Shown here piece by piece: positions 1-8,325 of a DNA stretch of 60,184 nt. A program made the position numbers and the translations under genes. The stretch spans positions 1 through 60,184 of the forward strand of contig NZ_JARHYI010000117.1 of the NCBI RefSeq assembly GCF_029258575.1, given 5' to 3'. The stretch comes from Brachyspira sp. GTDB taxonomy: Bacteria; Spirochaetota; Brachyspiria; Brachyspirales; Brachyspiraceae. Under the pieces are notes generated by a model. It searched no databases, was not told the DNA's origin, and worked only from the letters and a program-made list of their open reading frames with translations. Position 1 is the stretch's first letter, and each line of letters starts with the position of its first letter.

Positions 1-32
1 TTTTTTTTCTGCTGTGTATTATATTGTTTCAT

Positions 33-90
33 AGATATTCCTTTTTTTTATTTTTAGCAATTTAAATTATAAGGAATATCTGATTTTTTT
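33..90 (+). terminator. Long inverted repeat followed by a T-run
   Basis: An 11-base arm (agatattcctt, 33-43) is perfectly repeated in inverse orientation at 71-81, separated by a 27-base AT-rich loop and followed by seven T residues (84-90). This is the layout of an intrinsic terminator, either of a gene left of the window or as an attenuator in front of the gene starting at 113. The loop is longer than usual, so the call is moderate. Confidence 0.5.
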
Positions 91-112
91 AAACTAAAAG
101 TGTGCAATATCT

Positions 113-586
113 ATGGAACTTAAACAATTATTAGTATTTTTTAGTATTGTAAGTATAGCTTTTTCGCAATATTATTATTCTCCAAGCCCAAGAGTAGGTA
201 ATGTGAAACCATTTGTACCGCCAAGAACTAAAACTACAATACCTCTTTACACTTACAAAAATGATTTAACATCTCCAAGATATTCAAATCCTGGCTATAC
301 TAAAAGCTATTATAGAAATGGAAGATTTCATTATTTTGGAAATGGATATATGAGTTATAGAGAAAGACAGAAGTTAAAGGAAATAGATGGAAGATATTCA
401 CCTAGATATAGAATGCTTGAAAATGAAATGCGTTTGAATAATTCTGCTATAAAATCTCAAATATATCAAAGAAATCCAAATAATAATGTTATAAATAGTG
501 CTGTTAATGATAATTTTAGAATAGAGATGGAAATGCAGATGATTAGAACTTTAAGAGAATTGGATATAAACAGACATTTCAGATAA
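113..586 (+). CDS. Small secreted protein of unknown function
   Basis: This 157-residue protein begins with a short hydrophobic segment ending around FSQ (residues 4-19), typical of a spirochaetal signal peptide, so it is probably exported. The mature part is rich in Tyr, Asn, Arg and Pro (for example YYYSPSPR after the signal) and has no transmembrane segment. I recognise no domain. It stands alone between a terminator-like hairpin and convergent genes. The ribosome-binding site is poor, but the signal peptide begins right at this ATG, which supports the start. It may be lineage-restricted. Confidence 0.6.
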   Translation: MELKQLLVFFSIVSIAFSQYYYSPSPRVGNVKPFVPPRTKTTIPLYTYKNDLTSPRYSNPGYTKSYYRNGRFHYFGNGYMSYRERQKLKEIDGRYSPRYRMLENEMRLNNSAIKSQIYQRNPNNNVINSAVNDNFRIEMEMQMIRTLRELDINRHFR

Positions 587-623
587 TAAAAAGGTGTATT
601 AATAAAAATGATATTATTTTTTA

Positions 624-1202
624 TCAATAATAATCTCTATAATATTTTTTATAATCATCTTCATCATTACTTTCTTCATCATCTTCAATATCTTTATAAT
701 TATTATCAAAAAATTCAAACATGCTATTAATGAATTTATTGCTTATATCCAAATCTCCAAGATGTATATAAAGAGGATTTTCAGATATTATTCTTCCTTT
801 GAATTTCTTTAAATAATAACTTTGAGGATCTTTCAAATATATAAAAAGATAGCTTCCTATAATATCTAAATCTTCTATTTCTTTCCAAAGTACATATATA
901 TAACTTTTTACAAGAAGATTGTTATAATATATTCCTTTATCATCTAGTATAAAACTAGCTTTTTTAAAAAATATACTTCTTATCAAAATTATAGATAGTA
1001 TAATCACTCCAAACATAAAAAAAGATACTACAAATATAATAGCAGCTTTCATATCACTATCAGTTTCTCTGGTAAAAAGTACATGAGTTAAAAGTACAGT
1101 AGTAATTAATCCTATTATCATCACAGCAAAAAATCTCATGTTATTAATATAAACTTTAATAGAAAATTTACTCTCTGAAAATAATTCATGTACATCTTTC
1201 AT
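624..1202 (-). CDS. PH-like membrane protein (STM3941-type), second of a pair
   Basis: The 192-residue protein has two transmembrane helices in its first half (about residues 22-41 and 50-73). A beta-rich cytoplasmic part with the pattern FILDDKGIYYNN...WKEIEDL...FIYLKD follows. This resembles the bacterial PH-like domain of STM3941-type proteins, although I judge that by pattern only. The C-terminal tail is very acidic (DDEESNDEDD). The start lies within the stop of the upstream paralogue (ATGA overlap), with AAGGAG upstream, so the two are translationally coupled. The function is unknown. Confidence 0.6.
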   Translation of the reverse strand: MKDVHELFSESKFSIKVYINNMRFFAVMIIGLITTVLLTHVLFTRETDSDMKAAIIFVVSFFMFGVIILSIILIRSIFFKKASFILDDKGIYYNNLLVKSYIYVLWKEIEDLDIIGSYLFIYLKDPQSYYLKKFKGRIISENPLYIHLGDLDISNKFINSMFEFFDNNYKDIEDDEESNDEDDYKKYYRDYY

Positions 1203-1726
1203 AGTTTTAAATCTCCTTCATAATTATTATTCTCAAAATAATATGTGATGAGATATATTAAAGTATCTCTTTTCATTTTTAATTCTGATATATATAAAAC
1301 AATAGGTTCTTCATTATTTTTTTTATTTTCTAATAATCTGCTTTCTTCTTTTAGATAAATATATATAAATGTTTTTGAAGAAATTATTTCTTTAATATCT
1401 GTCCATTTAATAGATATATTTTTATTTTTTAACAGCATATAATATTTTATACATTTATCATCTAATATAATTACAGGTCTTTGTGATTTTAGCCATTGCA
1501 AAATAAAAATTAAAAGATATATAGTAAAAAATATTAATATAATAATACTTATAATCTCTTCTTTATATTCTTTTCTATTGATAAATAAGAATATAGCTAT
1601 TAATATAAAAATTAAAGCCATAAATGTAAGCATGGATAATTTTCTTTTATTTATATATATTTCAATCTTTGGGAAAGAGTTTTCATTATTAATTAGTATT
1701 TCATTATTAGTTAATTCTTCATTCAT
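1199..1726 (-). CDS. PH-like membrane protein (STM3941-type), first of a pair
   Basis: This is a paralogue of the gene that overlaps its 3' end. It has two transmembrane helices followed by IILDDKCIKYY...IKWTDIKEI...FIYIYLKEE, the same beta-rich layout with the hallmark Trp in the middle of the PH-like region. I place the start at the ATG at 1726. AGGTG lies six bases upstream of it, whereas the longer reading frame would need a GTG three codons earlier. Two tandem diverged copies suggest duplication and possibly a heteromeric membrane complex. No function can be assigned from sequence. Confidence 0.6.
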   Translation of the reverse strand: MNEELTNNEILINNENSFPKIEIYINKRKLSMLTFMALIFILIAIFLFINRKEYKEEIISIIILIFFTIYLLIFILQWLKSQRPVIILDDKCIKYYMLLKNKNISIKWTDIKEIISSKTFIYIYLKEESRLLENKKNNEEPIVLYISELKMKRDTLIYLITYYFENNNYEGDLKL

Positions 1727-2113
1727 AAAAAACACCTATAATTTATTTATATATCAAGTATTATAATAATTCAATAGTTTATAATGTATTTATTGCTATA
1801 GTATGATTTAAAATAATTAATGAAAAATTTTGATAGAAGTATATGTAAGAATAAAAAATAATTAATACTTTTTTTATTGCTTTATTTCAATCCCCACCCT
1901 TTATATTTATTGTTTTATTTTGTTATATGAAATTTTTTTTATATTTTTTATCTATTTTTGCAATTATAAAACCCACCCTAAATTTTATTATGTTTTATAA
2001 TTTTTATACATAAGGAATATATATCTATTAATAATAACATTTAAATTATATAAATAAATTTTGTTAAATTTGCAGTTAAATAGATAAAAAATTTTATTTT
2101 TAATTTATATGAC
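1727..2113. other. Gene-free AT-rich stretch with a repeated cccaccct octamer
   Basis: This stretch has no plausible gene. Against an almost pure A/T background it carries the octamer cccaccct twice (1893-1900 and 1972-1979), 79 bases apart. Read on the minus strand, each lies near the end of a tiny open frame (KGWGLK-stop and LGWVL-stop). They could be the tails of decayed gene copies or a binding-site pair. Nothing else is visible. Confidence 0.4.
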
Positions 2114-2290
2114 TTATAAAGCTTTTATAAATTCATCAATATTTTTTGTCCTTGAACTTTTACAATACGGACATTTTTGTTTATTTAGTTTTATTATCAA
2201 TAAATTTATAGTATGTTTCTTTCTTCTTACTGTGAATTTTCTTTTGCAGCTCTTACATTGATAAAAATATGGAGGTTCATCTAAACGCAT
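2114..2290 (-). CDS. Small zinc-ribbon protein
   Basis: The likely product is 58 residues starting MRLDEPPYF. It holds two cysteine pairs, CKSC and CPYC, about 30 residues apart, which form a probable zinc ribbon, and it is rich in Lys and Arg. I chose the ATG at 2290 because AAGGA sits seven bases upstream. The frame remains open further upstream (to 2410), but that extension would overlap the preceding gene and has no ribosome-binding site. Its site lies downstream of the metallopeptidase gene stop on the same strand, so the two may be co-transcribed. A nucleic-acid-binding or metal-sensing role is possible but unproven. Confidence 0.6.
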   Translation of the reverse strand: MRLDEPPYFYQCKSCKRKFTVRRKKHTINLLIIKLNKQKCPYCKSSRTKNIDEFIKAL

Positions 2291-2345
2291 AAAAATATCC
2301 TTACAAATTATACTTTTATTTATTATCGTAAAACTTTGAATTTTA

Positions 2346-3416
2346 TTAAGAGTTAATATTATGATATAATACCAAAAGCTTAACAACCCTAGAATAACTC
2401 TTAATTCCATCTTTTTGATTATTCGCTTTTAAATATGTATCATTAATTTTTTGGCTTACTCTTGATAAATGCCCCATATAGTTCTGCCAAAATTCATAAT
2501 ATTTTTTTATTTCTTCTTTGGTATCATTATTTAAATTTGACATTAAATGAGCATAGTTTTCATCTCTTTTAACTTCATTTAATACATATAATAATGCTTC
2601 AAAATTGGCAGAATACCTTATGAAAGGATCTGTATGTTTAGAGCATGCTACATACGATATAAAATTAGCTTCATCTTCATAGGCAATACCTATTTGATGT
2701 GATATTTCATGTCCTATAGTAAATGGAATTGAAACGCTAGGAATTAATATATTTACATTAGCCTCAGATGTAAAAGGTGAGTATATACCAGTTATTTGCA
2801 AATAAAGAAATATTTTTGATATCATTATAGGTTTAGTTCTTGAATAATTCATTTCCAAAAAAGGAAAATCTTCAAACACCTTATTATATTCAGCCTCTAC
2901 CATTCTATTTAAAGCCTGATAATTGGTGTTAATTTCTTTATACTTCATTTCATGTTTTATATTATTAATATTTTTTATTAAAGTATCAGCTAATGTATAT
3001 ATATCATTATCATTTATATCTCTAGTATGATAATTTTCTATTAAAGGAAGTCTATGATAATTTAATCCCCATACCAAAATAAATACTATATATAAAATAA
3101 TCATAGAAGATACAAATATATATAAGAAATTTAATGCTGCTTTAGTTTTGTTTGCTAATGTATTTATGTTGGCATTAAAGAAGGATTTCTTCATTGCTAT
3201 TATGAAGAAAATAATGATCGCTACCACAAATAAAAATAACAGTAATTCCCCAATAGAAAAACTAAAATTTGAAGATATTTTATTAATTGTTCCAGATATT
3301 TTTTTATATAATGATCTAGAATAAAAATTTTCTATAAAATTTTTTGATAAAGTTATGATTTTTAATACAAAAACAATAAAAATAAGAGATAATATTAATG
3401 TGATTTTACTTTTCAT
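2346..3416 (-). CDS. DUF3810 family membrane metallopeptidase-like protein
   Basis: The protein of about 356 residues has three hydrophobic segments in the first 120 residues. A long extracytoplasmic or cytoplasmic domain follows, containing HEISH (HExxH zinc-binding pattern) with downstream EDEANF, as in the DUF3810 family of putative zinc peptidases. The substrate is unknown. The start is taken as the ATG at 3416 rather than the TTG at 3443, because a near-consensus promoter lies inside the longer version and would place transcription initiation at or just before this ATG. The gene follows a helical-protein gene at 47 bases. Confidence 0.75.
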   Translation of the reverse strand: MKSKITLILSLIFIVFVLKIITLSKNFIENFYSRSLYKKISGTINKISSNFSFSIGELLLFLFVVAIIIFFIIAMKKSFFNANINTLANKTKAALNFLYIFVSSMIILYIVFILVWGLNYHRLPLIENYHTRDINDNDIYTLADTLIKNINNIKHEMKYKEINTNYQALNRMVEAEYNKVFEDFPFLEMNYSRTKPIMISKIFLYLQITGIYSPFTSEANVNILIPSVSIPFTIGHEISHQIGIAYEDEANFISYVACSKHTDPFIRYSANFEALLYVLNEVKRDENYAHLMSNLNNDTKEEIKKYYEFWQNYMGHLSRVSQKINDTYLKANNQKDGIKSYSRVVKLLVLYHNINS

Positions 3417-3425
3417 CTTAATAAT

Positions 3426-3453
3426 ATTATACAAAAAAAGCAAAAATTGTAAA
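3426..3453 (-). promoter_or_regulatory. Sigma-70-type promoter of the DUF3810 gene, probably leaderless
   Basis: Read on the minus strand, TTTACA (3448-3453) is followed after 16 bases by a perfect TATAAT (3426-3431). The ATG begins nine bases after the -10 box, so transcription should start about two or three bases before the start codon. There is no ribosome-binding site in front of that ATG, which fits a leaderless mRNA. Confidence 0.6.
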
Positions 3454-3462
3454 GCTATAATC

Positions 3463-4266
3463 TTATTTCATTTTTTTGATATCAGCATCCATTTTCTTCT
3501 TCCAAAGATCATACATTTTTTTCTTCTCTTCGGATTCTTCCATTTCATTCAAGTACACATGTATTCTTCTAAGTGAAGCTATGATATTTAGAGCCATTTT
3601 CATATCATCTAATCTTTTATCCTGAAGTTCGTATTTAGTTCTATAGTGTTCAGCGGCAGCAGCTAGTAATTTTTTTACTAATTCCATGAGTTTTACTCTG
3701 AATTTATATCCTTCAATTTCAGGACTTAATTCTTTAATATAGCTTTTAAAATCTATAATATTTTTTGCTATAACTGCAAATCTAGCTTCTATTTCTATAA
3801 AGTTTTGAAGCCATTTAGAATTTTCTCCATAGCAGTATTTAAAATAATCTATAATATATCCAAATGAACAAATAAATTTATATCTCCATTCATCGGATAA
3901 TTTATCTTTGAAATATTCATGCATTTCTTCATTTAATGAAAGTGAATTATCAGTATGATTTCCAAATACTTCTTCCAAAAGCATAATAGCTTTATTTATA
4001 TACCTTCTTCCATCATTAAGCTGATTATCGGAACGCACATCTATATGTTCTATTGCTATATAACAAATAGTAGCAACAAATGATGATGCTTGAATATAAA
4101 GTACAGCAGCCTCTATCTTTTTATTTGCTATTTCAAAATCATCTTCCAAAGTTAGAAGATCTTTTTCCACTTTTACCAATTTAGATTCTACACCTGCAAG
4201 TAAATTCTTGTATTTATTTTGCATTCTAGTACATTCGGCTTTTGCAGCTTCGCTTATTTTTGCCAT
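3463..4266 (-). CDS. Helical cytoplasmic protein of unknown function
   Basis: The 267-residue protein has no signal peptide. It is predicted largely helical by composition, with a coiled-coil-like N-terminus (charged heptads across residues 20-55) and a Lys/Glu-rich C-terminus. I recognise no catalytic motif or known family. GGAG lies nine bases before the ATG. It sits between the three-GAF histidine kinase gene (upstream, 40 bases away) and the DUF3810 gene on the same strand. It may be transcribed with the kinase, in which case a signalling partner role is conceivable, but this is only positional inference. Confidence 0.55.
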   Translation of the reverse strand: MAKISEAAKAECTRMQNKYKNLLAGVESKLVKVEKDLLTLEDDFEIANKKIEAAVLYIQASSFVATICYIAIEHIDVRSDNQLNDGRRYINKAIMLLEEVFGNHTDNSLSLNEEMHEYFKDKLSDEWRYKFICSFGYIIDYFKYCYGENSKWLQNFIEIEARFAVIAKNIIDFKSYIKELSPEIEGYKFRVKLMELVKKLLAAAAEHYRTKYELQDKRLDDMKMALNIIASLRRIHVYLNEMEESEEKKKMYDLWKKKMDADIKKMK

Positions 4267-4306
4267 AATTTACATCTCCACGCTATTTATTATCGGAAAA
4301 TAATTT

Positions 4307-6703
4307 TTAATTGTTTAAATTAATAGGCATAGAAACAAAAAAAGTAGTTATTTTGAAATATTCATTTATACTTTTTATAATCATGCTTCCTCTATGAGCT
4401 TCAACTATTCTTTTTGAAATAGCAAGCCCTATTCCTACACCATGACTTTTTGTTGTGAAAAAAGGTGTAAATATCTTCTCGGCTACTTCAGGTTCTATAT
4501 ATGAATTTGTATTTTCTACTATTATATCAATAATAGAATCTCTATAAGCATTATCATCAAATACTACGCTTATAAAAGAACCTTCTTCATTATCATTGAT
4601 AGCCTCTATAGCATTTATTATAAGATTGAATATTACTTCATTCATTCTATCATAATCCCATCTTACAATATCTTTTTTAGTTACTTTTACAGCATAGAAT
4701 TTTATATTTTTTCCGCTTTTTTTAATATATTCATTTGTCAAAATAGTGAGATATTTTATCATATCATCAATTTTTATATTATCAACTTCCAAATTAATGC
4801 TTTTGGCAAATGATAAATTTCTTTTTAAATAATTTTCTAAATTTTCTACTTCATTCGCTATTATTTGAGCATAGTTTTTAATGTTTTCTTCTTTACTTAC
4901 TTTAACAAGCCTATTAGCAAATCCAGCAATAGGTACTATAAAGTTTCTAAGATTATGAGCCATTGATGAACTCATTTCTCCTATTATAGCTAAACTTTTT
5001 AAATCCAATAAAGTTTTTTCAGCAGCTTTAAGAGCATTATTATTTTTTTCTATTTCATTATAAAGAGAAGAGTATTCCAAAGCAACAGCCGCCTGCCTTC
5101 CGAACATCTTCAAATAATCTAAATCATCTTCAGGTATAGGCTTACCATTATAAGGATTATCAACAACTATCATACCTATACAATTTGTAGCATTCATTAT
5201 AGGTATAATTGCAAAAGGGCAGTCCCCGAATATGTCAGTATACTTTTTTATCTGATATACATCTTCATCATTTATATTAACAATATTAATACTTTTTTTA
5301 TTGTTGTATACATCAAAAAATAATTTGCAGTTTTTATTATTTGGTATAACAGTATTCAAAAATCTTTGATTCAAATCCCAAGAATCTTCCATACTCCTTT
5401 TATCAAAAGAAAGCATTAATTTTTCTCTTAAAGCATATTTATCCAAACTTTTCATATTACTCCATATCATACCAGCATCTTGGGAATTTTTAGGAGCAAC
5501 ACACATTCTTCCTCTAAATACATTGAATTCTTTATCATAAAGAAAAGCAAAAGCTCTATTAAAAGCAAATACATCTCCTATCGTTGTAATAGTAAGAAGC
5601 AGAAATAATATATCTTCAGTTTTTGAACGTTCTAATAAAATATTGCTTATATCGTATAAAGTGTTCAAACGAGACATATGTTTAGTATTTTTTTCATTTG
5701 CTTTGCTTAATTCCACTATATTATAGTGTTCAGACATTCTGCTTGCTATATTTGCCAGAAGAGGGTTGAATAAATTAGAATCATTAAAATCAAAATCACC
5801 TAAAGGATTTTCAGCATCTGGTATCTTATCTATAACAGCAATATATCCGAAACAATCTTTTTTGGTTGGTATTCTATTAAACAATATTGATCTGTTTATA
5901 ATGCCTTTGAATTTATCATAGTATTTATTTTTAGCAACATTGTTTATATAAAATATACCATTATCCCAATATTCATCAGAATATATTTTGTCTTCAAATA
6001 TAGAATAGTCAAAATAATCTGGAAATCCAAAACTAGATCTTGTATAAAAATTATTATTTTCATCTATTAATCGAATAAATGCTTTACTTGATGTGAAAAT
6101 ATTTGCTATATCAGCTGCTAGATTATTTAAATTATTTTCAAAATCATCAACATCGCTTAATTTTAAATATAATTCTCTAACTAATTTTAACTGTTTATCT
6201 CTTTCATTATATGTAACACTTTGAAGCACATTATTGGCATATACAGCAAAATGACCTATAACATTTTTTATTTCTTCTATTATTGAATTGTAAAGCTCTA
6301 TTTTATTTTCTTTATTTCTAAATACTACAACGCCTATAGGATTTGCATAGAAAAATATAGGAAGTATAAACATAGAAGAATAGTTAGAAAATACTTCCAT
6401 ATCTGTATGATTAATATTATCCCCTATAAATATTTTTTGTTCATATAATACATCTTTACAATGATTTGCTAATATTGGAAAATCTACTTTACATACATAG
6501 TATCTGTCTATACCATATACTCCCCTTAATATAAGATAATCACCCTTTGGAAAGTATACTTCCCCGCAATCGAACCCATAATACTGACAAGTTTTTTCTA
6601 AAAATAAATCGACAACTCTGTCTATTTCATTTGTATTTTCTGCAAAAAGCAGTCCCATAGATAAATCTGAAAAAAAACTGTCTATTGATTTTCTATCTTC
6701 CAT
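4307..6703 (-). CDS. Soluble multi-GAF sensor histidine kinase
   Basis: The 798-residue protein has no transmembrane segment, so it senses a cytoplasmic signal. Three GAF-like regions (about 15-160, 175-330 and 345-545) precede a short helix and a HisKA-type dimerisation region with the phospho-acceptor candidate H583 in SSSMAHNLRN. A HATPase_c domain follows, with an N-box (NLIINAIEA, 693-701), an F-box (FTPFF, 745-749) and a G2 box (GVGIGL, 755-760). The usual DxGxG G1 box reads ENTNS (730-734), lacking the Asp and both glycines, so ATP binding may be atypical. No cognate regulator is adjacent. The nearest receiver proteins are at 8326 and 12507. Confidence 0.85.
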   Translation of the reverse strand: MEDRKSIDSFFSDLSMGLLFAENTNEIDRVVDLFLEKTCQYYGFDCGEVYFPKGDYLILRGVYGIDRYYVCKVDFPILANHCKDVLYEQKIFIGDNINHTDMEVFSNYSSMFILPIFFYANPIGVVVFRNKENKIELYNSIIEEIKNVIGHFAVYANNVLQSVTYNERDKQLKLVRELYLKLSDVDDFENNLNNLAADIANIFTSSKAFIRLIDENNNFYTRSSFGFPDYFDYSIFEDKIYSDEYWDNGIFYINNVAKNKYYDKFKGIINRSILFNRIPTKKDCFGYIAVIDKIPDAENPLGDFDFNDSNLFNPLLANIASRMSEHYNIVELSKANEKNTKHMSRLNTLYDISNILLERSKTEDILFLLLTITTIGDVFAFNRAFAFLYDKEFNVFRGRMCVAPKNSQDAGMIWSNMKSLDKYALREKLMLSFDKRSMEDSWDLNQRFLNTVIPNNKNCKLFFDVYNNKKSINIVNINDEDVYQIKKYTDIFGDCPFAIIPIMNATNCIGMIVVDNPYNGKPIPEDDLDYLKMFGRQAAVALEYSSLYNEIEKNNNALKAAEKTLLDLKSLAIIGEMSSSMAHNLRNFIVPIAGFANRLVKVSKEENIKNYAQIIANEVENLENYLKRNLSFAKSINLEVDNIKIDDMIKYLTILTNEYIKKSGKNIKFYAVKVTKKDIVRWDYDRMNEVIFNLIINAIEAINDNEEGSFISVVFDDNAYRDSIIDIIVENTNSYIEPEVAEKIFTPFFTTKSHGVGIGLAISKRIVEAHRGSMIIKSINEYFKITTFFVSMPINLNN

Positions 6704-6741
6704 AAAATAAACGCCCTATAATTCTAACCAATATGTATTTT

Positions 6742-8124
6742 TTAAACAGTAAATATTTTTAATTGATACGGCAATATTTCTATAGTATCATTGATATTCT
6801 CTATTTTATTTTCAAAAGATATATCTTCTTTTATACCATATTTCACCGCGTTCAACTCCCCAATTTTAGATGTTATATTAACTATAATAAGAAGTTTATC
6901 ATTTTCATCTAAACTATATTTATAAAATTTTCTAAAAGGACTCTTTTCTTTTTTTTCTTTTTCATAATATTCATGACTATGTTCATTATTATTTTCTTTT
7001 TTTAATTTATCGAGTTCCTTTTTTTCTTCTATATCTATAGAAACTATTTTACCGCAATTGGCAAGTATACTATTATTTTTTATATAATTAGTCATGTTCT
7101 TTATGTATTCACTAAGATCATAACTTATATTTTCATAGTCCATTTCATTTCCACCTACAACATTGCATCTTTTGAAAAATCCGTATTCATCTCCAGTTGT
7201 AATCATCCACATATCGCATACTATAGCTGTAAATAGGAATGTTTGTTTTACCTTCCAAATATTACCGTCATATTCAGAAATAAGTCTTTTTGTGTCATGA
7301 TTACTAGGGAAAGCTATTTGTCTGCATTTCTCTCTTGCAAGATCATACTGTTCTAAAAACCATTCGCTCTCATAATCCCACCATTTAGCACTGCTTGCTA
7401 CATAATTAAAACCAGCATCTATTAATTTTTTGGTATCTTTGATAGAACAACCCAAGCTTTCTGCAAAGAATATTACTTCATTATTTATTTTTTTAGCATT
7501 ATCTATTAAATATTTCCATAATTCTTTAGGTACTTTATAAGCAGCATCGCATCTAAACCCCATAAAACCCAAATTAAGATTATGTTTTATTAAATCATTC
7601 CAATAATACCATATAGGATTTAATATTTTATCATAATTTATTTGAATTTCTTCATCTTCTTTTTCTTCATTATTATTTTCATCTTTTTCATTAGGATCCA
7701 TTTTATTATTGAATATAGCTAAATCACCCCATTCAATCCATTGTCCATTATCCCAAGCTCCTGGAGATTGTAAAGCACCATCTTTTGTTTTGTACCATTC
7801 AAAATGTTCTTCTGCTAAATTACAGTCTTTAGATGAATGGTTGATAACTAAATCTATCATTACTTTTATTTGTTTATTTTTGCAATATTCCAGAAAAACT
7901 TTCAATTCTTCTTCGGCGGTATTTTTATCAGTACTGCTGAAAAAAGCAGGGTTATATTGATAATAATTTTTGGTGGCATATAAACTTCCGCTAAAACCGG
8001 GATATGTTATTGGATTAATATATACCCATTCAAATCCCATTTCTTTAACTCTGTCAATATGACTGTACCAATTTTTTATATGCCCCAAGAGAGGCGGAAA
8101 TAAATTATATCCAGATGTTTTCAT
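6742..8124 (-). CDS. Glycoside hydrolase family 13 (alpha-amylase type) enzyme
   Basis: The product of about 460 residues starts MKTSGYNLFPP and shows the conserved GH13 regions in order. These are DLVINH (region I), GFRCDAA with the nucleophile Asp (region II), FFAESLG with the acid/base Glu (region III) and SNHDTK (region IV). It should act on alpha-glucans or short maltosides in the cytoplasm, as no signal peptide is convincing. Hydrolase and glucanotransferase cannot be told apart. A Glu/Lys/Asn-rich insertion lies between regions I and II, and another near the C-terminus. I prefer the ATG at 8124 over 8169 because the GH13 fold begins at once and promoter-like boxes lie in between. Confidence 0.8.
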   Translation of the reverse strand: MKTSGYNLFPPLLGHIKNWYSHIDRVKEMGFEWVYINPITYPGFSGSLYATKNYYQYNPAFFSSTDKNTAEEELKVFLEYCKNKQIKVMIDLVINHSSKDCNLAEEHFEWYKTKDGALQSPGAWDNGQWIEWGDLAIFNNKMDPNEKDENNNEEKEDEEIQINYDKILNPIWYYWNDLIKHNLNLGFMGFRCDAAYKVPKELWKYLIDNAKKINNEVIFFAESLGCSIKDTKKLIDAGFNYVASSAKWWDYESEWFLEQYDLAREKCRQIAFPSNHDTKRLISEYDGNIWKVKQTFLFTAIVCDMWMITTGDEYGFFKRCNVVGGNEMDYENISYDLSEYIKNMTNYIKNNSILANCGKIVSIDIEEKKELDKLKKENNNEHSHEYYEKEKKEKSPFRKFYKYSLDENDKLLIIVNITSKIGELNAVKYGIKEDISFENKIENINDTIEILPYQLKIFTV

Positions 8125-8130
8125 ATATAA

Positions 8131-8158
8131 ATTATATATAAATAATAAAAAAAAACAA
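8131..8158 (-). promoter_or_regulatory. Possible leaderless promoter of the GH13 gene
   Basis: On the minus strand TTGTTT (8153-8158) and TATAAT (8131-8136) are 16 bases apart. The ATG at 8124 begins six bases after the -10 box, at the expected transcription start. No ribosome-binding site precedes the ATG. The -35 box is weak and the region is nearly all A/T, so chance is a real alternative. Confidence 0.35.
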
Positions 8159-8325
8159 CTTTTTATCATATTTTTGTGATTATATTTTATAATTCTATAT
8201 AATATATTTATGTGTTATTATACAATAATATTATTATATGATTTGTATATATTATTGATTTTAATTTTTTATATTATATAATTATAGAGTATAAAAGTGT
8301 ATCATTATTATTAGGTATAAGTTTT

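Noticed and set aside
2346-2410. An upstream 40-residue extension of the zinc-ribbon gene
   Set aside because: The extension overlaps the metallopeptidase gene and lacks a ribosome-binding site, while a good site fits the ATG at 2290.
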